Of a stretch of 64,000 nucleotides of DNA, positions 35,803 through 44,736 are shown piece by piece. Positions within the stretch are counted from its first letter, which is position 1. Every line of letters starts with the position of its first letter. Source of the stretch: Pseudoalteromonas luteoviolacea B = ATCC 29581 (GTDB lineage Bacteria; Pseudomonadota; Gammaproteobacteria; Enterobacterales; Alteromonadaceae); NCBI GenBank assembly GCA_000333235.1, contig CAPN01000051.1:124001-188000 (forward strand), given 5' to 3'. The notes below the pieces were generated by a model. That model was given only the letters and a program-made list of their open reading frames with translations, had not been told where the DNA came from and did no database searches. Position numbers and translations under genes: made by a program.

Positions 35803-36570
35803 TTATGCGTGATTTTTCCAGAGTCTCAACGCTAAAAATATTGCTTCAGGTTGATTTTTCTCAGTTTGATACTCAACTGGAATGTGGTCTTTAAGCTGCG
35901 TCAATTGCGCTCGTAAAAACGGATTTATCCCTTTTTGCGTTTTAATATCAGTTGGTAAAGTAGGTTGATGTTTCGCTCGTCTGTTCAGCGCGGCCTTTTG
36001 CGCTTCTATCAATAATGGATTGTCTGGTTCGGCTTTTAGAGCAAATTCTAGGTTTGCTAACGTATATTCATGGGTGCAAAAAACTTTTGTGTGGTCAGGT
36101 AAACGGGCGAGCTTTTGCAAACTTTGCCACATTTGAGTTGCTGTACCTTCAAAGAGTCGACCGCAACCACCGTGAAAAAGTGTATCGCCACAAAAAAGCA
36201 TATCGTTTGCAACATAACAAACATGATCAAGGGTATGACCAGGCGTTTCGATAACGTTAAGCGATAGATAAGGTAGCTCAACACTATCCCCTTCACGTAA
36301 TCTAACGTCAATGTGTTCATACGGGGAGTTCGCAGGTCCATAAACAACCGCATTGGGAAAGTGCTCTTTGAGAGCCAAAATACCATCTGTGTGGTCCCAA
36401 TGGTGATGAGTCACTAAGATTGCTTCAAGGTCATGCTGATTTTGATTTAGTCTTGCAAGTACCGTATTGGCGTCACCGGGATCAACGACCGCGGCTACTT
36501 TATTTTTGTTACAGCTGACATACCATATATAGTTGTCTTTAAATGCGAGTAGAGGCTCAACTTGCACCAT
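35803..36570 (-). CDS. gloB: Hydroxyacylglutathione hydrolase (glyoxalase II)
   Basis: 255 residues, the standard length. Metallo-beta-lactamase fold with the binuclear metal motif THHHWDH (54-60), HTLDHVCY, FCGDTLFHGGCGRLFEGT and HEYTLANLEFA. It hydrolyses S-lactoylglutathione to lactate and glutathione in methylglyoxal detoxification. The ATG at 36570 starts the family N-terminus MVQVEPLLAFKDNYIW. Divergent from the methyltransferase gene across 57 bp. Confidence 0.95.
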   Translation of the reverse strand: MVQVEPLLAFKDNYIWYVSCNKNKVAAVVDPGDANTVLARLNQNQHDLEAILVTHHHWDHTDGILALKEHFPNAVVYGPANSPYEHIDVRLREGDSVELPYLSLNVIETPGHTLDHVCYVANDMLFCGDTLFHGGCGRLFEGTATQMWQSLQKLARLPDHTKVFCTHEYTLANLEFALKAEPDNPLLIEAQKAALNRRAKHQPTLPTDIKTQKGINPFLRAQLTQLKDHIPVEYQTEKNQPEAIFLALRLWKNHA

Positions 36571-36627
36571 TATAGATTGCCCTTTAAAGTACTGATGACT
36601 CATCCCTAATTATAACGAGCTACCTAA

Positions 36628-37389
36628 ATGAAACCAGCATTAAGTTTCTTGCAAGGACCAAAGCCGATCGATTGGCAGGATTTTCCGCATGGAGATTACA
36701 TTCGTTGTTGTATAGAGAGAAAAATAGGGCAGTGGTTACCACGAATGTTTGGTTATCATATGCTCAAACTGGGCACGTTAAGCGGGCAATTAGATACGTC
36801 AAAAAGCTCAATTAAGCATCAAGTATGTGTTGCACCTTTTGGTGCTCGTGTCGGTGTATTTGCCGAAATTGATGAACTTCCTTTTAGCGAAAACAGTATT
36901 GATGCCTGCATTTTAAGCCAAAGCTTGGAGTATCATTCCGATCCGCACCACATTCTTCGTGAAGCACACCGCACACTCATTCCTGGTGGGTATCTTGTTA
37001 TCACTGGCTTTAATCCCTTTAGTTTAACGGGCCTTGCACACTTGTTGCCGTTTAGTTCTCAAAAACTTCCGTGGTCGGGGCGGTTTTTTACCCCTGCCAG
37101 AGTAAAAGATTGGTTAGATTTGCTCGGTTTTGAGATCGTTGCAGATGAACGATTTGTGCACTCATCATTAGCGAGAGGGAATCGCTTGTCACGTTTTGCG
37201 CCTTGGCGGCGTTTTTGTAAACAATACTTACGGCCAATGGGCAGTATCTACATGCTGGTGGCAAGAAAACGGGTGACGCCATTAACCCCGATTAAACCGA
37301 AATGGCACGCACGACCTAAACCGAGTTTCGCTCCTGTGAAGAACGCAGGACTTAGGCAATCCCGCGAACATAAAAGCCCTTTGGATTAA
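36628..37389 (+). CDS. yafS: YafS-type class I SAM-dependent methyltransferase
   Basis: 253 residues. The methyltransferase core is incomplete at motif I, but ELPFSENSIDACILSQSLEYHSDPHHILREAHRTLIPGGYLVITGFNP is the typical type-11 motif II/III region. The C-terminus is basic and proline-rich (PIKPKWHARPKPSFAP). The substrate is unknown. The gene order gloB(-)-yafS(+)-rnhA(-)-dnaQ(+) equals that of E. coli, which supports the name. Confidence 0.82.
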   Translation: MKPALSFLQGPKPIDWQDFPHGDYIRCCIERKIGQWLPRMFGYHMLKLGTLSGQLDTSKSSIKHQVCVAPFGARVGVFAEIDELPFSENSIDACILSQSLEYHSDPHHILREAHRTLIPGGYLVITGFNPFSLTGLAHLLPFSSQKLPWSGRFFTPARVKDWLDLLGFEIVADERFVHSSLARGNRLSRFAPWRRFCKQYLRPMGSIYMLVARKRVTPLTPIKPKWHARPKPSFAPVKNAGLRQSREHKSPLD

Positions 37390-37399
37390 TTCATCGAAT

Positions 37400-37873
37400 C
37401 TACGATTGAGCCTCATAACCAGAATCATCTAGTAGGTTACTGGAAGAGGCCGCTTCTCGAGCTAAGGTGTCGACGATTTCGTTGTGTTCGTTACCACTGT
37501 GGCCTTTCACCCAATACCATTTAACAACAGGATGGCGATTAACGGCGTCATCCAAACGTTGCCACAGGTCAACATTTTTAACGGGCTGTTTAGCGGCCGT
37601 TCGCCAATTACGTTTTTTCCAGTTTGCAAGCCAACTCTCGATGCCTTGCTTTACATACTGACTGTCGGTGACGAGTTTTACGTTGCATGGCTCTTTGAGG
37701 ACTTCAAGCCCAATTATTGCGGCCATTAATTCCATTCGATTATTGGTCGTGAGCTGATAACCTTGACTCAATCGTTTTTCATGTTTGCCATATTTTAATA
37801 AGACGCCGTAACCTCCTGGACCGGGATTACCCAAACATGAACCATCGGTGTAAATCTCAACTGTTTTTTGCAC
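37400..37873 (-). CDS. rnhA: Ribonuclease HI
   Basis: 157 residues. The four acidic catalytic residues are present: D10 (IYTDGS), E48 (NRMELM), D70 (VTDSQYV) and D135 (NEIVDTLAR), with H125 in the GHSG loop. It degrades RNA in RNA-DNA hybrids during replication. The 69-bp space to dnaQ must hold both divergent promoters, as in E. coli. Convergent with yafS, 10 bp between stops. Confidence 0.97.
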   Translation of the reverse strand: MQKTVEIYTDGSCLGNPGPGGYGVLLKYGKHEKRLSQGYQLTTNNRMELMAAIIGLEVLKEPCNVKLVTDSQYVKQGIESWLANWKKRNWRTAAKQPVKNVDLWQRLDDAVNRHPVVKWYWVKGHSGNEHNEIVDTLAREAASSSNLLDDSGYEAQS

Positions 37874-37942
37874 GTATCTATCGCTTTTTATGTAGAATGA
37901 CAGTAATAAACTTAAACCATACCAAAGTTAGACGGTTTAAAC

Positions 37943-38656
37943 ATGTTAAAAAGACAAATTGTACTCGACACTGAAACCACCGGCATAGATCCAAAAGAAG
38001 GACACCGTATTATTGAAATAGGGTGTGTTGAACTGATTAATCGTCGTTTAACGGGGAATAACTTCCATGTTTATATCAACCCCGAGCGTGATATTGAAGA
38101 TGAAGCAATCGATGTCCATGGTATTACCAATGAATTTTTACGCGATAAACCTAAATTTCACAACATTGCTCAAGAATTTATCGACTACATTCAAGGGGCT
38201 GAACTGGTTATCCATAATGCTCCGTTCGACGTGGGGTTTATGGATCATGAATTTGCCAAATGGGGAAAAACCCAGGCAAAGACAACCGATTTATGCACTG
38301 TGCTCGATACCCTTGATATGGCGCGTAAGATGCATCCGGGGCAGAAAAATAGCTTAGATGCACTGTGCCGTCGTTATGACATTGATAACTCAAAGCGAAC
38401 CTTACACGGCGCTTTACTGGATTCTGAAATCCTAGCGGATGTGTATTTAGGTATGACCGGCGGTCAAGTTAAGCTTAACCTAGGTCAGAATAACGAAGCG
38501 ATAAGTAAGGCTGGGCAGGGGGGATTTCGCCGATTAAATGAATCGCGAACACCATTAAAGGTTATTAGGGCCACGGCCGATGAAATACGAGTACATGAAG
38601 AGCGAATGCAACTGGTCGAAAAAGCGTCTGGTGGTTCTTTATGGTTTAAACAATAA
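37943..38656 (+). CDS. dnaQ: DNA polymerase III epsilon subunit (3'-5' proofreading exonuclease)
   Basis: 237 residues. DEDDh exonuclease with D9 and E11 (VLDTETTG), HNAPFDVGFMDHEF and HGALLDSEILADVYL. The C-terminal tail (about 180-237) is the flexible part that binds the alpha subunit. Divergent from rnhA. The next gene begins 15 bp downstream, so the two may be co-transcribed. Confidence 0.96.
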   Translation: MLKRQIVLDTETTGIDPKEGHRIIEIGCVELINRRLTGNNFHVYINPERDIEDEAIDVHGITNEFLRDKPKFHNIAQEFIDYIQGAELVIHNAPFDVGFMDHEFAKWGKTQAKTTDLCTVLDTLDMARKMHPGQKNSLDALCRRYDIDNSKRTLHGALLDSEILADVYLGMTGGQVKLNLGQNNEAISKAGQGGFRRLNESRTPLKVIRATADEIRVHEERMQLVEKASGGSLWFKQ

Positions 38657-38671
38657 AAGTAATTAAGGGTA

Positions 38672-40066
38672 ATGATGGCGCGTTTCGGTTTATTATTCAC
38701 ACTCCTATTGTTTTGTTCTTGGTTTGCAGGGGCGAATCAAGACGAAGAGTCAAAAAAATATGGCCTAACCATGTTAAAACGTGATGGGGTCGTAAATGAA
38801 GTGCCATTGCTCAATAATCGATTTCGCATTGATTATCAAGTTGAAGAAATTACGATGTTATTTTTTCGACGCCCAGGTACGCCGGCCGTAGTCCTTGTTC
38901 AACCCGATGGCAGCAAGTTATACCCAACCCATTCATTAAATAACGAAAATCTCGAGTGGTACGATGAAGTAAGTTACGACCTTGTAATCATTCGTAATCC
39001 GACTCCAGGACCCTGGCAAGTCGTTGGTCAAGTACAACCAGATTCACGGATCATGATTTTAGGTGATATCACACTGGATGTTGACCCATTACCACCCCTT
39101 ATTTTCCAAGGCGAAACGCTCAAAGTAACTGCTCGAGTCTTAAATGATGGAGCACCAATTAAGGTCGGGTACTTCCGGGATGTGGTAACACTTTACGTTG
39201 AATTCGTAAGCACGAACAATGATCAATATGATAACTTTGGTGCGGGTACAAAAAGTGTTACTGAGTTTCAAGATAATGGCCAAGACTTTGATGAACGTCC
39301 GATGGATGGCATTTTTACTGGCGAGTTTAAACTTTCTTTTCCTGCTGGAGAATGGCGTCCAGAATTTTCTATACAAACCCCAATTTTAAAAAGAAGGGTA
39401 GTTAAAGCGCCTTTGGTGGTGGCTGAGCCGCCTTTCGAATTTAAAATGGACATTGCCCCAGAAGGGGATCGCGCAGATCATGAGTTGCAGATCCGTATTG
39501 ATCCAACAGTTGCGAAGCCAGACTCTGTGATTTTTCAAGGTAAAATATTCTATCCAAATGGCGAAGAGCAGTTGTTTACCCTTGGTAAAGAAGCCAGCTT
39601 GTATCGTATGTTAAAGGTCAAAAATTATGATTGGGGCCGTTATAGCATTGAATTGTCTGCATTTGGTGAAAATATAAATGGCCGAGAATTCATGGCGACG
39701 TTACCTTTATATAAGTTTGAAATCGATCGCCCTATTGAGAAAGTGCCTGAATTACAAAAGCCAATCTTTGAACCAGTTAATAAGCCACTTCAGCCACCAG
39801 AGCCGGAAATATCAACCACGGCGATGGTTGTGACGATTGTGTTTGGTAATTTAGTGATACTATTACTTGGGTGGGGCGCTGTGAGGGTTTTTGTGCAAAA
39901 CAAACCTTTGTTGCCAGCGGTGGAACTACCGGGACTCAAAAAACTGTTCAAGAAAAAAACGTTAGATTTGGACGAGTTAGAAGAAGAATTAGCCGAAGAG
40001 AAGAAAGATGCACAAAAAAAGAACGACTCAGGTGAAATTTTGAACCTTTCGATGAAAGATCGCTAA
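38672..40066 (+). CDS. TIGR03503 family membrane protein
   Basis: 464 residues: signal peptide (MARFGLLFTLLLFCSWFAGA), a long periplasmic beta-sandwich region (about 25-385) with GPWQVVGQVQPDSRIMIL and DNGQDFDERPMDGIFTGEF, a single transmembrane helix (about 388-412), and a charged cytoplasmic coiled coil (DELEEELAEEKKDAQKK). It fits TIGR03503, of unknown function, with von Willebrand-protease-associated features seen in Shewanella and Vibrio. Two in-frame ATGs (38672, 38675) are equally possible. Confidence 0.78.
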   Translation: MMARFGLLFTLLLFCSWFAGANQDEESKKYGLTMLKRDGVVNEVPLLNNRFRIDYQVEEITMLFFRRPGTPAVVLVQPDGSKLYPTHSLNNENLEWYDEVSYDLVIIRNPTPGPWQVVGQVQPDSRIMILGDITLDVDPLPPLIFQGETLKVTARVLNDGAPIKVGYFRDVVTLYVEFVSTNNDQYDNFGAGTKSVTEFQDNGQDFDERPMDGIFTGEFKLSFPAGEWRPEFSIQTPILKRRVVKAPLVVAEPPFEFKMDIAPEGDRADHELQIRIDPTVAKPDSVIFQGKIFYPNGEEQLFTLGKEASLYRMLKVKNYDWGRYSIELSAFGENINGREFMATLPLYKFEIDRPIEKVPELQKPIFEPVNKPLQPPEPEISTTAMVVTIVFGNLVILLLGWGAVRVFVQNKPLLPAVELPGLKKLFKKKTLDLDELEEELAEEKKDAQKKNDSGEILNLSMKDR

Positions 40067-40093
40067 CTTTCTCGGTTTTTTTCAAAAAAACTG

Positions 40094-40122
40094 TTGACTC
40101 AGGTAGGGGCGATTCGTATTAT
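40094..40122 (+). promoter_or_regulatory. Sigma-70 promoter of the tRNA-Asp array
   Basis: TTGACT (40094-40099), an exact 17-bp spacer and TATTAT (40117-40122), then a GC-rich discriminator (CGCCGC) as in stringently controlled stable-RNA promoters. It stands 41 bp before the first tRNA. No comparable promoter is seen in the spacers, so all seven tRNAs likely come from one transcript. Confidence 0.8.
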
Positions 40123-40162
40123 TCACGCCGCTGTCAGGGCTCAAGCTTAAACAGCAAAATGT

Positions 40163-40239
40163 GGAGCGGTAGTTCAGTTGGTTAGAATACCGGCCTGTCA
40201 CGCCGGGGGTCGCGGGTTCGAGTCCCGTCCGCTCCGCCA
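40163..40239 (+). tRNA. tRNA-Asp(GTC), copy 1 of 7
   Basis: 77 nt with encoded CCA. Acceptor stem GGAGCGG/CCGCTCC, anticodon loop CCTGTCACG (anticodon GTC), T-loop GGTTCGAGTCC. First of the array, 41 bp downstream of the promoter. Confidence 0.98.
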
Positions 40240-40295
40240 CTTTCAGACAGCACAGTCTCAAACGCAGTGAATCAACACTTAAAAATTCCCAAAGT

Positions 40296-40372
40296 GGAGC
40301 GGTAGTTCAGTTGGTTAGAATACCGGCCTGTCACGCCGGGGGTCGCGGGTTCGAGTCCCGTCCGCTCCGCCA
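40296..40372 (+). tRNA. tRNA-Asp(GTC), copy 2 of 7
   Basis: Identical to copy 1; 56-bp spacer upstream. Confidence 0.98.
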
Positions 40373-40428
40373 CTTATAGACAGCACAGTCTCAAACGCAG
40401 TGAATCAACACTTAAAAATTCCCAAAGT

Positions 40429-40505
40429 GGAGCGGTAGTTCAGTTGGTTAGAATACCGGCCTGTCACGCCGGGGGTCGCGGGTTCGAGTCCCGTCCGCTC
40501 CGCCA
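40429..40505 (+). tRNA. tRNA-Asp(GTC), copy 3 of 7
   Basis: Identical to copy 1; 56-bp spacer nearly identical to the previous one. Confidence 0.98.
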
Positions 40506-40560
40506 CTTTCAGACAGCACAGTCTTAAACGCTGCGAATAAACGCATAATAATTCCCCTAT

Positions 40561-40637
40561 GGAGCGGTAGTTCAGTTGGTTAGAATACCGGCCTGTCACG
40601 CCGGGGGTCGCGGGTTCGAGTCCCGTCCGCTCCGCCA
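40561..40637 (+). tRNA. tRNA-Asp(GTC), copy 4 of 7
   Basis: Identical to copy 1; the spacer changes here to the second class (55 bp, ending CCCCTAT). Confidence 0.98.
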
Positions 40638-40692
40638 TTTATAGACAGCACAGTCTTAAACGCTGCGAATAAACGCATAATAATTCCCCTAT

Positions 40693-40769
40693 GGAGCGGT
40701 AGTTCAGTTGGTTAGAATACCGGCCTGTCACGCCGGGGGTCGCGGGTTCGAGTCCCGTCCGCTCCGCCA
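40693..40769 (+). tRNA. tRNA-Asp(GTC), copy 5 of 7
   Basis: Identical to copy 1; second-class spacer. Confidence 0.98.
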
Positions 40770-40824
40770 TTTATAGACAGCACAGTCTGAAACGCTGCGA
40801 ATAAACGCATAAAAATTCCCCTAC

Positions 40825-40901
40825 GGAGCGGTAGTTCAGTTGGTTAGAATACCGGCCTGTCACGCCGGGGGTCGCGGGTTCGAGTCCCGTCCGCTCCGCC
40901 A
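40825..40901 (+). tRNA. tRNA-Asp(GTC), copy 6 of 7
   Basis: Identical to copy 1; second-class spacer with CTAC instead of CTAT at its end. Confidence 0.98.
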
Positions 40902-40956
40902 TTTATAGACAGCACAGTCTGAAACGCTGCGAATAAACGCATAAAAATTCCCCTAT

Positions 40957-41033
40957 GGAGCGGTAGTTCAGTTGGTTAGAATACCGGCCTGTCACGCCGG
41001 GGGTCGCGGGTTCGAGTCCCGTCCGCTCCGCCA
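40957..41033 (+). tRNA. tRNA-Asp(GTC), copy 7 of 7
   Basis: Identical to copy 1; last of the array. No clear intrinsic terminator follows. Confidence 0.98.
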
Positions 41034-41591
41034 TCAATTCTAAATAAATACAACTCTCAGTTTTTGGGTGTTTAAATACACTACAACTAGAAATGATCGA
41101 TTATTTCTTCCTTTATCATCGGTTTCGATTCATTCTTATTGTGTCTCTAGTCTTTAGCCTACAAGACCTATTCTCTTCGACTCGGGATTATTGAGTTAGA
41201 GTCAATACTTCATCATTAGCCAATACCAATTTTTACCAATACTTGGTCATTTTGAGGGACCAAAGTGTCGCTCACGGCGTTAAAAATTTCTTATTTACGA
41301 CTCCATGGATGCAGAAGGTAGAGCAATGCAGGAGCAATTGCTGAGAACACCTAAATAGCAAAGTTTTTATCGAGTAATCGAACTTTGAAATTCTAGCAAT
41401 TACTCTCTTGTGCTCGGAGAGAGTCTGTATATGGGTATATATAATTCAAAAAAAGAATGAAACCGTTTGTTTCTATAATTCATACATTTAGTGTCGAATT
41501 TATGACAGCGATGTCTTTTTCTGTTGCCATTAGGTGAACAAGGTGTTATCTATAGTTCCCCTTTCAGGGGCTATCAATTTTTGGGGAACTT
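41034..41591. other. 558-bp gene-free region between the tRNA array and the protease gene
   Basis: No gene found. Short palindromes are present (AGCAATTGCT at 41334-41343; ACTCTCT/AGAGAGT at 41402-41424; CCCC/GGGG near 41560). The 41230-41350 part, with ATGGATGC and GCAGGAGC, looks like an interspersed intergenic repeat, but this cannot be shown from a single copy. Confidence 0.4.
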
Positions 41592-43397
41592 ATGAATTAT
41601 AAAAAAAACCTAATCGCCTTAAGTGTTGTTACGGCAACGTTTGGAGTGCATGCGAATACCGCGCCCGAATTACCGTTAACAAAACGTGATCCTCTCACTG
41701 TAGAGCAATGGCATTTGCAAAATACTGGTCAATCTGGCTTTTCACAATCAAATGGTGTTGCAGGAAATGACATGAATGTCGATTTTGCGGATCGTATGGG
41801 GATCAAAGGTCGCGGAATTACTGTGTCGGTTATTGATACTGGTGTTGAGATTTCGCATCCAGACTTGGCAGCGAACGTTGTAGCTGGCTCTCGTAATTTA
41901 ATCGATGGCACTGATTTTCCAACAGACAACAATGGTCATGGTACGTCAGTAGCTGGTCTTATCGCAGCCGTAGAAGGCAATAATTTGGGTGGTCGAGGTG
42001 TTGCTCCTTACGCTAATCTTATTGGCTTTAATTTCCTAGATGAGCAATCCATGGCATCTTGGATGGTCTCTCATGGTTTATCGGAAGATTTTCGTCAATT
42101 AGACCGATTTACGGACCCTCGCGTGTTTAACCAAAGTTATGGTAGCACACCCGCTATTCCACTTAATGGCAGCCTTGAGGCTAACCCTGCGGCAGAACTC
42201 GAACAAATTATCATGCAGGATATTTCGGTGAACAGCCATTGGGGTCGAGGTGCGCAATACGTTAAATCTGCAGGTAACTCGTTTAGAAGTTACTCAGCGT
42301 ATTTAGGTGGTGAGCGTTTCTTGGTCTTACCTTATGAAAATGACCAGTTTTTCTATAACAACAACCTGCCTTTTCATGATGCTAATATTGCAACGGATAA
42401 CACAACATTTTGGAATCTAGTTGTTTCTGCATTAAACGCAAAAGGTGAATACTCTTCGTATTCATCCGTTGGTTCAAACGTATTTATGAGTGCTCCAGGT
42501 GGTGAATACGGCACGGCGGAGCCAGCGATGGTGACGACCGACTTAACGTCGTGTAGTAAAGGGATGAACCGCATAGGCCCTCACCAAAACCGCTTACATG
42601 GTGGATCGGAGCTTGATCCAACGTGTGACTTCACAGGGACAATGAATGGCACATCGTCAGCGGCGCCAAATATGGCGGGTGCAATTGCGACGGTAATGTC
42701 GGCAAATCCAGCGCTAAATGCTCGTACAGTAAAGCATTTACTTGCTCAGACAGCACGTAAAACACACGCGAATCACGAAGGAGTTGCATTGGCATTTGAG
42801 AATGCAGATGGAGAGCAAGTGTCTTACCAAGCGATCCCTGCATGGCAAACCAATGCGGCAGGTTATAATTTCCATTATTACTATGGTTTAGGTGCTGTAA
42901 ACGTTGACGATGCGGTTTTCAAGGCGTTGTTTACAGGCGTTTCTTTGCCAAAACTACAAATTACATCTTGGCAGAAAACACAGGCACAGCAAACGATACC
43001 GGATGCAAGTTTAGAAGGCGCGGTAAGCTCAACAACCGTGAATGAATCATTGACGATTGAAGCGGTGCAATTAAAAGTCAATATCGACCACAGTCGTGTG
43101 CGTGATATTGCTATCGAATTAGTGTCGCCATCAGGCACGACGAGCACCGTGTTAAGCCCTCGAACCGGTTTCCTTGCGGGCAACAAAGGTGGGTTCACTG
43201 ATACGGTATTGCTCAGTCACCATTTCTACGGTGAAAATTCACAAGGCAACTGGACTATTCGCGTTATTGATACGGATAAAGGTAGCTCGCGTACCTTGAT
43301 TTACAATGCTAAGCACGGTATTTACTCGTACAACACCAAAAACAATGAGCTTGATGGTGTACTAAAAGATTGGTCTTTAAGAGTTTATGGTCACTAA
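41592..43397 (+). CDS. Secreted subtilisin/kexin-like serine protease with P domain
   Basis: 601 residues with a signal peptide ending VHA. The S8 catalytic triad is complete: D82 (VIDTGVEISHPDL), H116 (NNGHGTSVAGLIAA) and S355 (NGTSSAAPNMAGA). The C-terminal region (about 470-600) is a proprotein-convertase P domain (IDHSRVRDIAIELVSPSGT, NSQGNWTIRVIDTDKG). There is no I9 prodomain between the signal peptide and the catalytic domain. This layout matches the Aeromonas sobria serine protease, which needs a separate chaperone encoded just downstream. The next gene, 10 bp away, fits that role. Confidence 0.9.
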   Translation: MNYKKNLIALSVVTATFGVHANTAPELPLTKRDPLTVEQWHLQNTGQSGFSQSNGVAGNDMNVDFADRMGIKGRGITVSVIDTGVEISHPDLAANVVAGSRNLIDGTDFPTDNNGHGTSVAGLIAAVEGNNLGGRGVAPYANLIGFNFLDEQSMASWMVSHGLSEDFRQLDRFTDPRVFNQSYGSTPAIPLNGSLEANPAAELEQIIMQDISVNSHWGRGAQYVKSAGNSFRSYSAYLGGERFLVLPYENDQFFYNNNLPFHDANIATDNTTFWNLVVSALNAKGEYSSYSSVGSNVFMSAPGGEYGTAEPAMVTTDLTSCSKGMNRIGPHQNRLHGGSELDPTCDFTGTMNGTSSAAPNMAGAIATVMSANPALNARTVKHLLAQTARKTHANHEGVALAFENADGEQVSYQAIPAWQTNAAGYNFHYYYGLGAVNVDDAVFKALFTGVSLPKLQITSWQKTQAQQTIPDASLEGAVSSTTVNESLTIEAVQLKVNIDHSRVRDIAIELVSPSGTTSTVLSPRTGFLAGNKGGFTDTVLLSHHFYGENSQGNWTIRVIDTDKGSSRTLIYNAKHGIYSYNTKNNELDGVLKDWSLRVYGH

Positions 43398-43407
43398 GGA
43401 GACGCAC

Positions 43408-43827
43408 ATGAAAAAGATATCACTAATAGTCGCGCTTGCGTTTTCAAGTTCAGTATTTGCGAATGACCCTGTTGATGCGACTGAGTTAAGTCAGTTTGAA
43501 ATTCAAGATGCTGGTGTGCTCAATGGCTCAAGTTTTGATTCAGTTAACACCGCTGAGCGTATTGAAAAGGGCCAGATCCTGGTCGGTCAAGCGGGTTTAG
43601 AAGCGTATACAGCTTCAGGTGAAGTGGTTGTTAAGCTTGCTTCGTTTGCGGATGCGAATAAGCTTGCAAAAGCACATAATTTAACGTTAAAGCAGGCCTA
43701 CAAGGACTTTTATATCATTACTTCTTCGGTTAATGATTTAAACCAAGTCTTAGCGGCGTTGAAGAAAGATGGCACCGTCGTTTCAGCAAGTATTGACTTG
43801 CGAGACCTAGGGGTTGGCGTCGAATAG
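43408..43827 (+). CDS. Small secreted partner of the protease, probable external chaperone/inhibitor
   Basis: 139 residues with a signal peptide (MKKISLIVALAFSSSVFA). The C-terminal half (GEVVVKLASFADANKLAKAHNLTLKQAYKDFYIITSSVNDLNQVLAALKKDGTVVSA) has the beta-alpha-beta-beta-alpha-beta pattern of I9 propeptide-like inhibitors. By analogy with ORF2 of Aeromonas sobria it should fold and hold the neighbouring kexin-like protease inactive until export. The ATG at 43408 has AAGGAG upstream; the in-frame codon at 43387 lies inside the protease gene. Confidence 0.72.
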   Translation: MKKISLIVALAFSSSVFANDPVDATELSQFEIQDAGVLNGSSFDSVNTAERIEKGQILVGQAGLEAYTASGEVVVKLASFADANKLAKAHNLTLKQAYKDFYIITSSVNDLNQVLAALKKDGTVVSASIDLRDLGVGVE

Positions 43828-43838
43828 GCGTCGTTATT

Positions 43839-43865
43839 GTGGCAAGGTAATCCCTTGCCACTTTT
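43839..43865 (+). terminator. Intrinsic terminator of the protease operon
   Basis: Perfect 9-bp stem GTGGCAAGG / CCTTGCCAC with a 5-base loop, followed by TTTT. Confidence 0.85.
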
Positions 43866-43920
43866 GCAATTTACGATTCTTGCCATATAGTAAATACATA
43901 ACTTTAGATTTGGATCGCAA

Positions 43921-44670
43921 ATGGTAGCGAAAGTCTTTCTCTTCGTTCAGTTAGTGTATTTATTAGCCGCTTTTTCTTCTGCGGCGTCTTCCCAAACGAG
44001 AGTGCATTGGTATACCGAAGATTACCCACCATTTAATTACGTTCATGAAGGTAAGCTTGAAGGCCTATCGATTAAAGTGCTTAACTTAATGCATCAAAAG
44101 CTAGAATGGCATTTTGATGAAAGTGACGTGTTGTTAATGCCGTGGGCCCGTGTTTATTATACACTCGAAGAAAGCGCAGATGCGTGCGTGTTTTCCATTG
44201 TACACACTCCTGAAAGAGAATCCCGTTTTCAGTTTATAGGGCCAATGATGGAGAATACCGTTTCTATTATTGGCTATAAGGACAGTGATTACTCTAATGT
44301 TGAGTTAAGAAACATACCAGATATACGAATCGGTGTTGTAAAGAATGATATTGGGCATCAATTGCTTATAAAAGAGGGATTTAAAGAATATCAGTTTGTG
44401 TATTTGAAAACGGGTTTCGAATTGGTTCGCATGCTCAAAATGCGCCGAGTTGATTTAATCGCCTACGGTGATGTCATCGCTCATTTTCAGTTTAATAGAG
44501 CACAAATAGAACCCAGTGATTATAAAGTTGTACAGCCTTTATTTAGTTCCTCTATTGGGTTTGCCTGCAACAAAGCGGTGTCGAGAGAATATATTAAAAA
44601 AATGAATGAAGCGTTGCAGCTCGTTTTGCAAGAAAATCCGAACGTGATTAACTGGGAAGTAAATAAGTAA
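43921..44670 (+). CDS. Orphan periplasmic solute-binding protein (SBP_bac_3 type)
   Basis: 249 residues, signal peptide ending ASS. The start VHWYTEDYPPFNYVHEGKLEGLSIKVLNLMHQ, then FSIVHTPERESRFQF and IRIGVVKND, show the family 3 binding-protein fold. No transporter genes are adjacent. It resembles the protein at 33165-33962 in architecture and in the HTPER/RTPER motif, so the two are paralogues of an orphan binding-protein group common in Pseudoalteromonas and Vibrio. The ligand is unknown. Confidence 0.8.
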   Translation: MVAKVFLFVQLVYLLAAFSSAASSQTRVHWYTEDYPPFNYVHEGKLEGLSIKVLNLMHQKLEWHFDESDVLLMPWARVYYTLEESADACVFSIVHTPERESRFQFIGPMMENTVSIIGYKDSDYSNVELRNIPDIRIGVVKNDIGHQLLIKEGFKEYQFVYLKTGFELVRMLKMRRVDLIAYGDVIAHFQFNRAQIEPSDYKVVQPLFSSSIGFACNKAVSREYIKKMNEALQLVLQENPNVINWEVNK

Positions 44671-44704
44671 ATTTTATTGGCCGAAGTTTAGATCTTTAAG
44701 TGGA

Positions 44705-44728
44705 TTAAAAAAGGGCCGGTCGGCCCTT
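44705..44728 (-). terminator. Intrinsic terminator of the GH13 alpha-glucosidase gene
   Basis: Minus-strand reading: 8-bp stem AAGGGCCG / CGGCCCTT followed by T6. Confidence 0.88.
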
Positions 44729-44736
44729 GTGCGTGA

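Larger units (their letters stand above)
40163..41033 (+). repeat. Tandem repeat of seven tRNA-Asp units, 132-133 bp period
   Basis: Unit starts 40163, 40296, 40429, 40561, 40693, 40825 and 40957. The tRNA portions are identical; spacers are 55-56 bp and nearly identical within two classes (the first two, and the last four), showing recent unequal crossing-over or gene conversion. Confidence 0.95.

Noticed and set aside
40405..40638. 77-codon minus-strand frame across two tRNA-Asp genes (translates with a RTGLEPATPG motif)
   Set aside because: Classic artefact translated from the complement of repeated tRNA genes; the motif repeats with the tRNA period.
40163..41033. CRISPR-like pattern from the tRNA array
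   Set aside because: The repeat is a complete tRNA and the spacers are near identical, so it is gene amplification.
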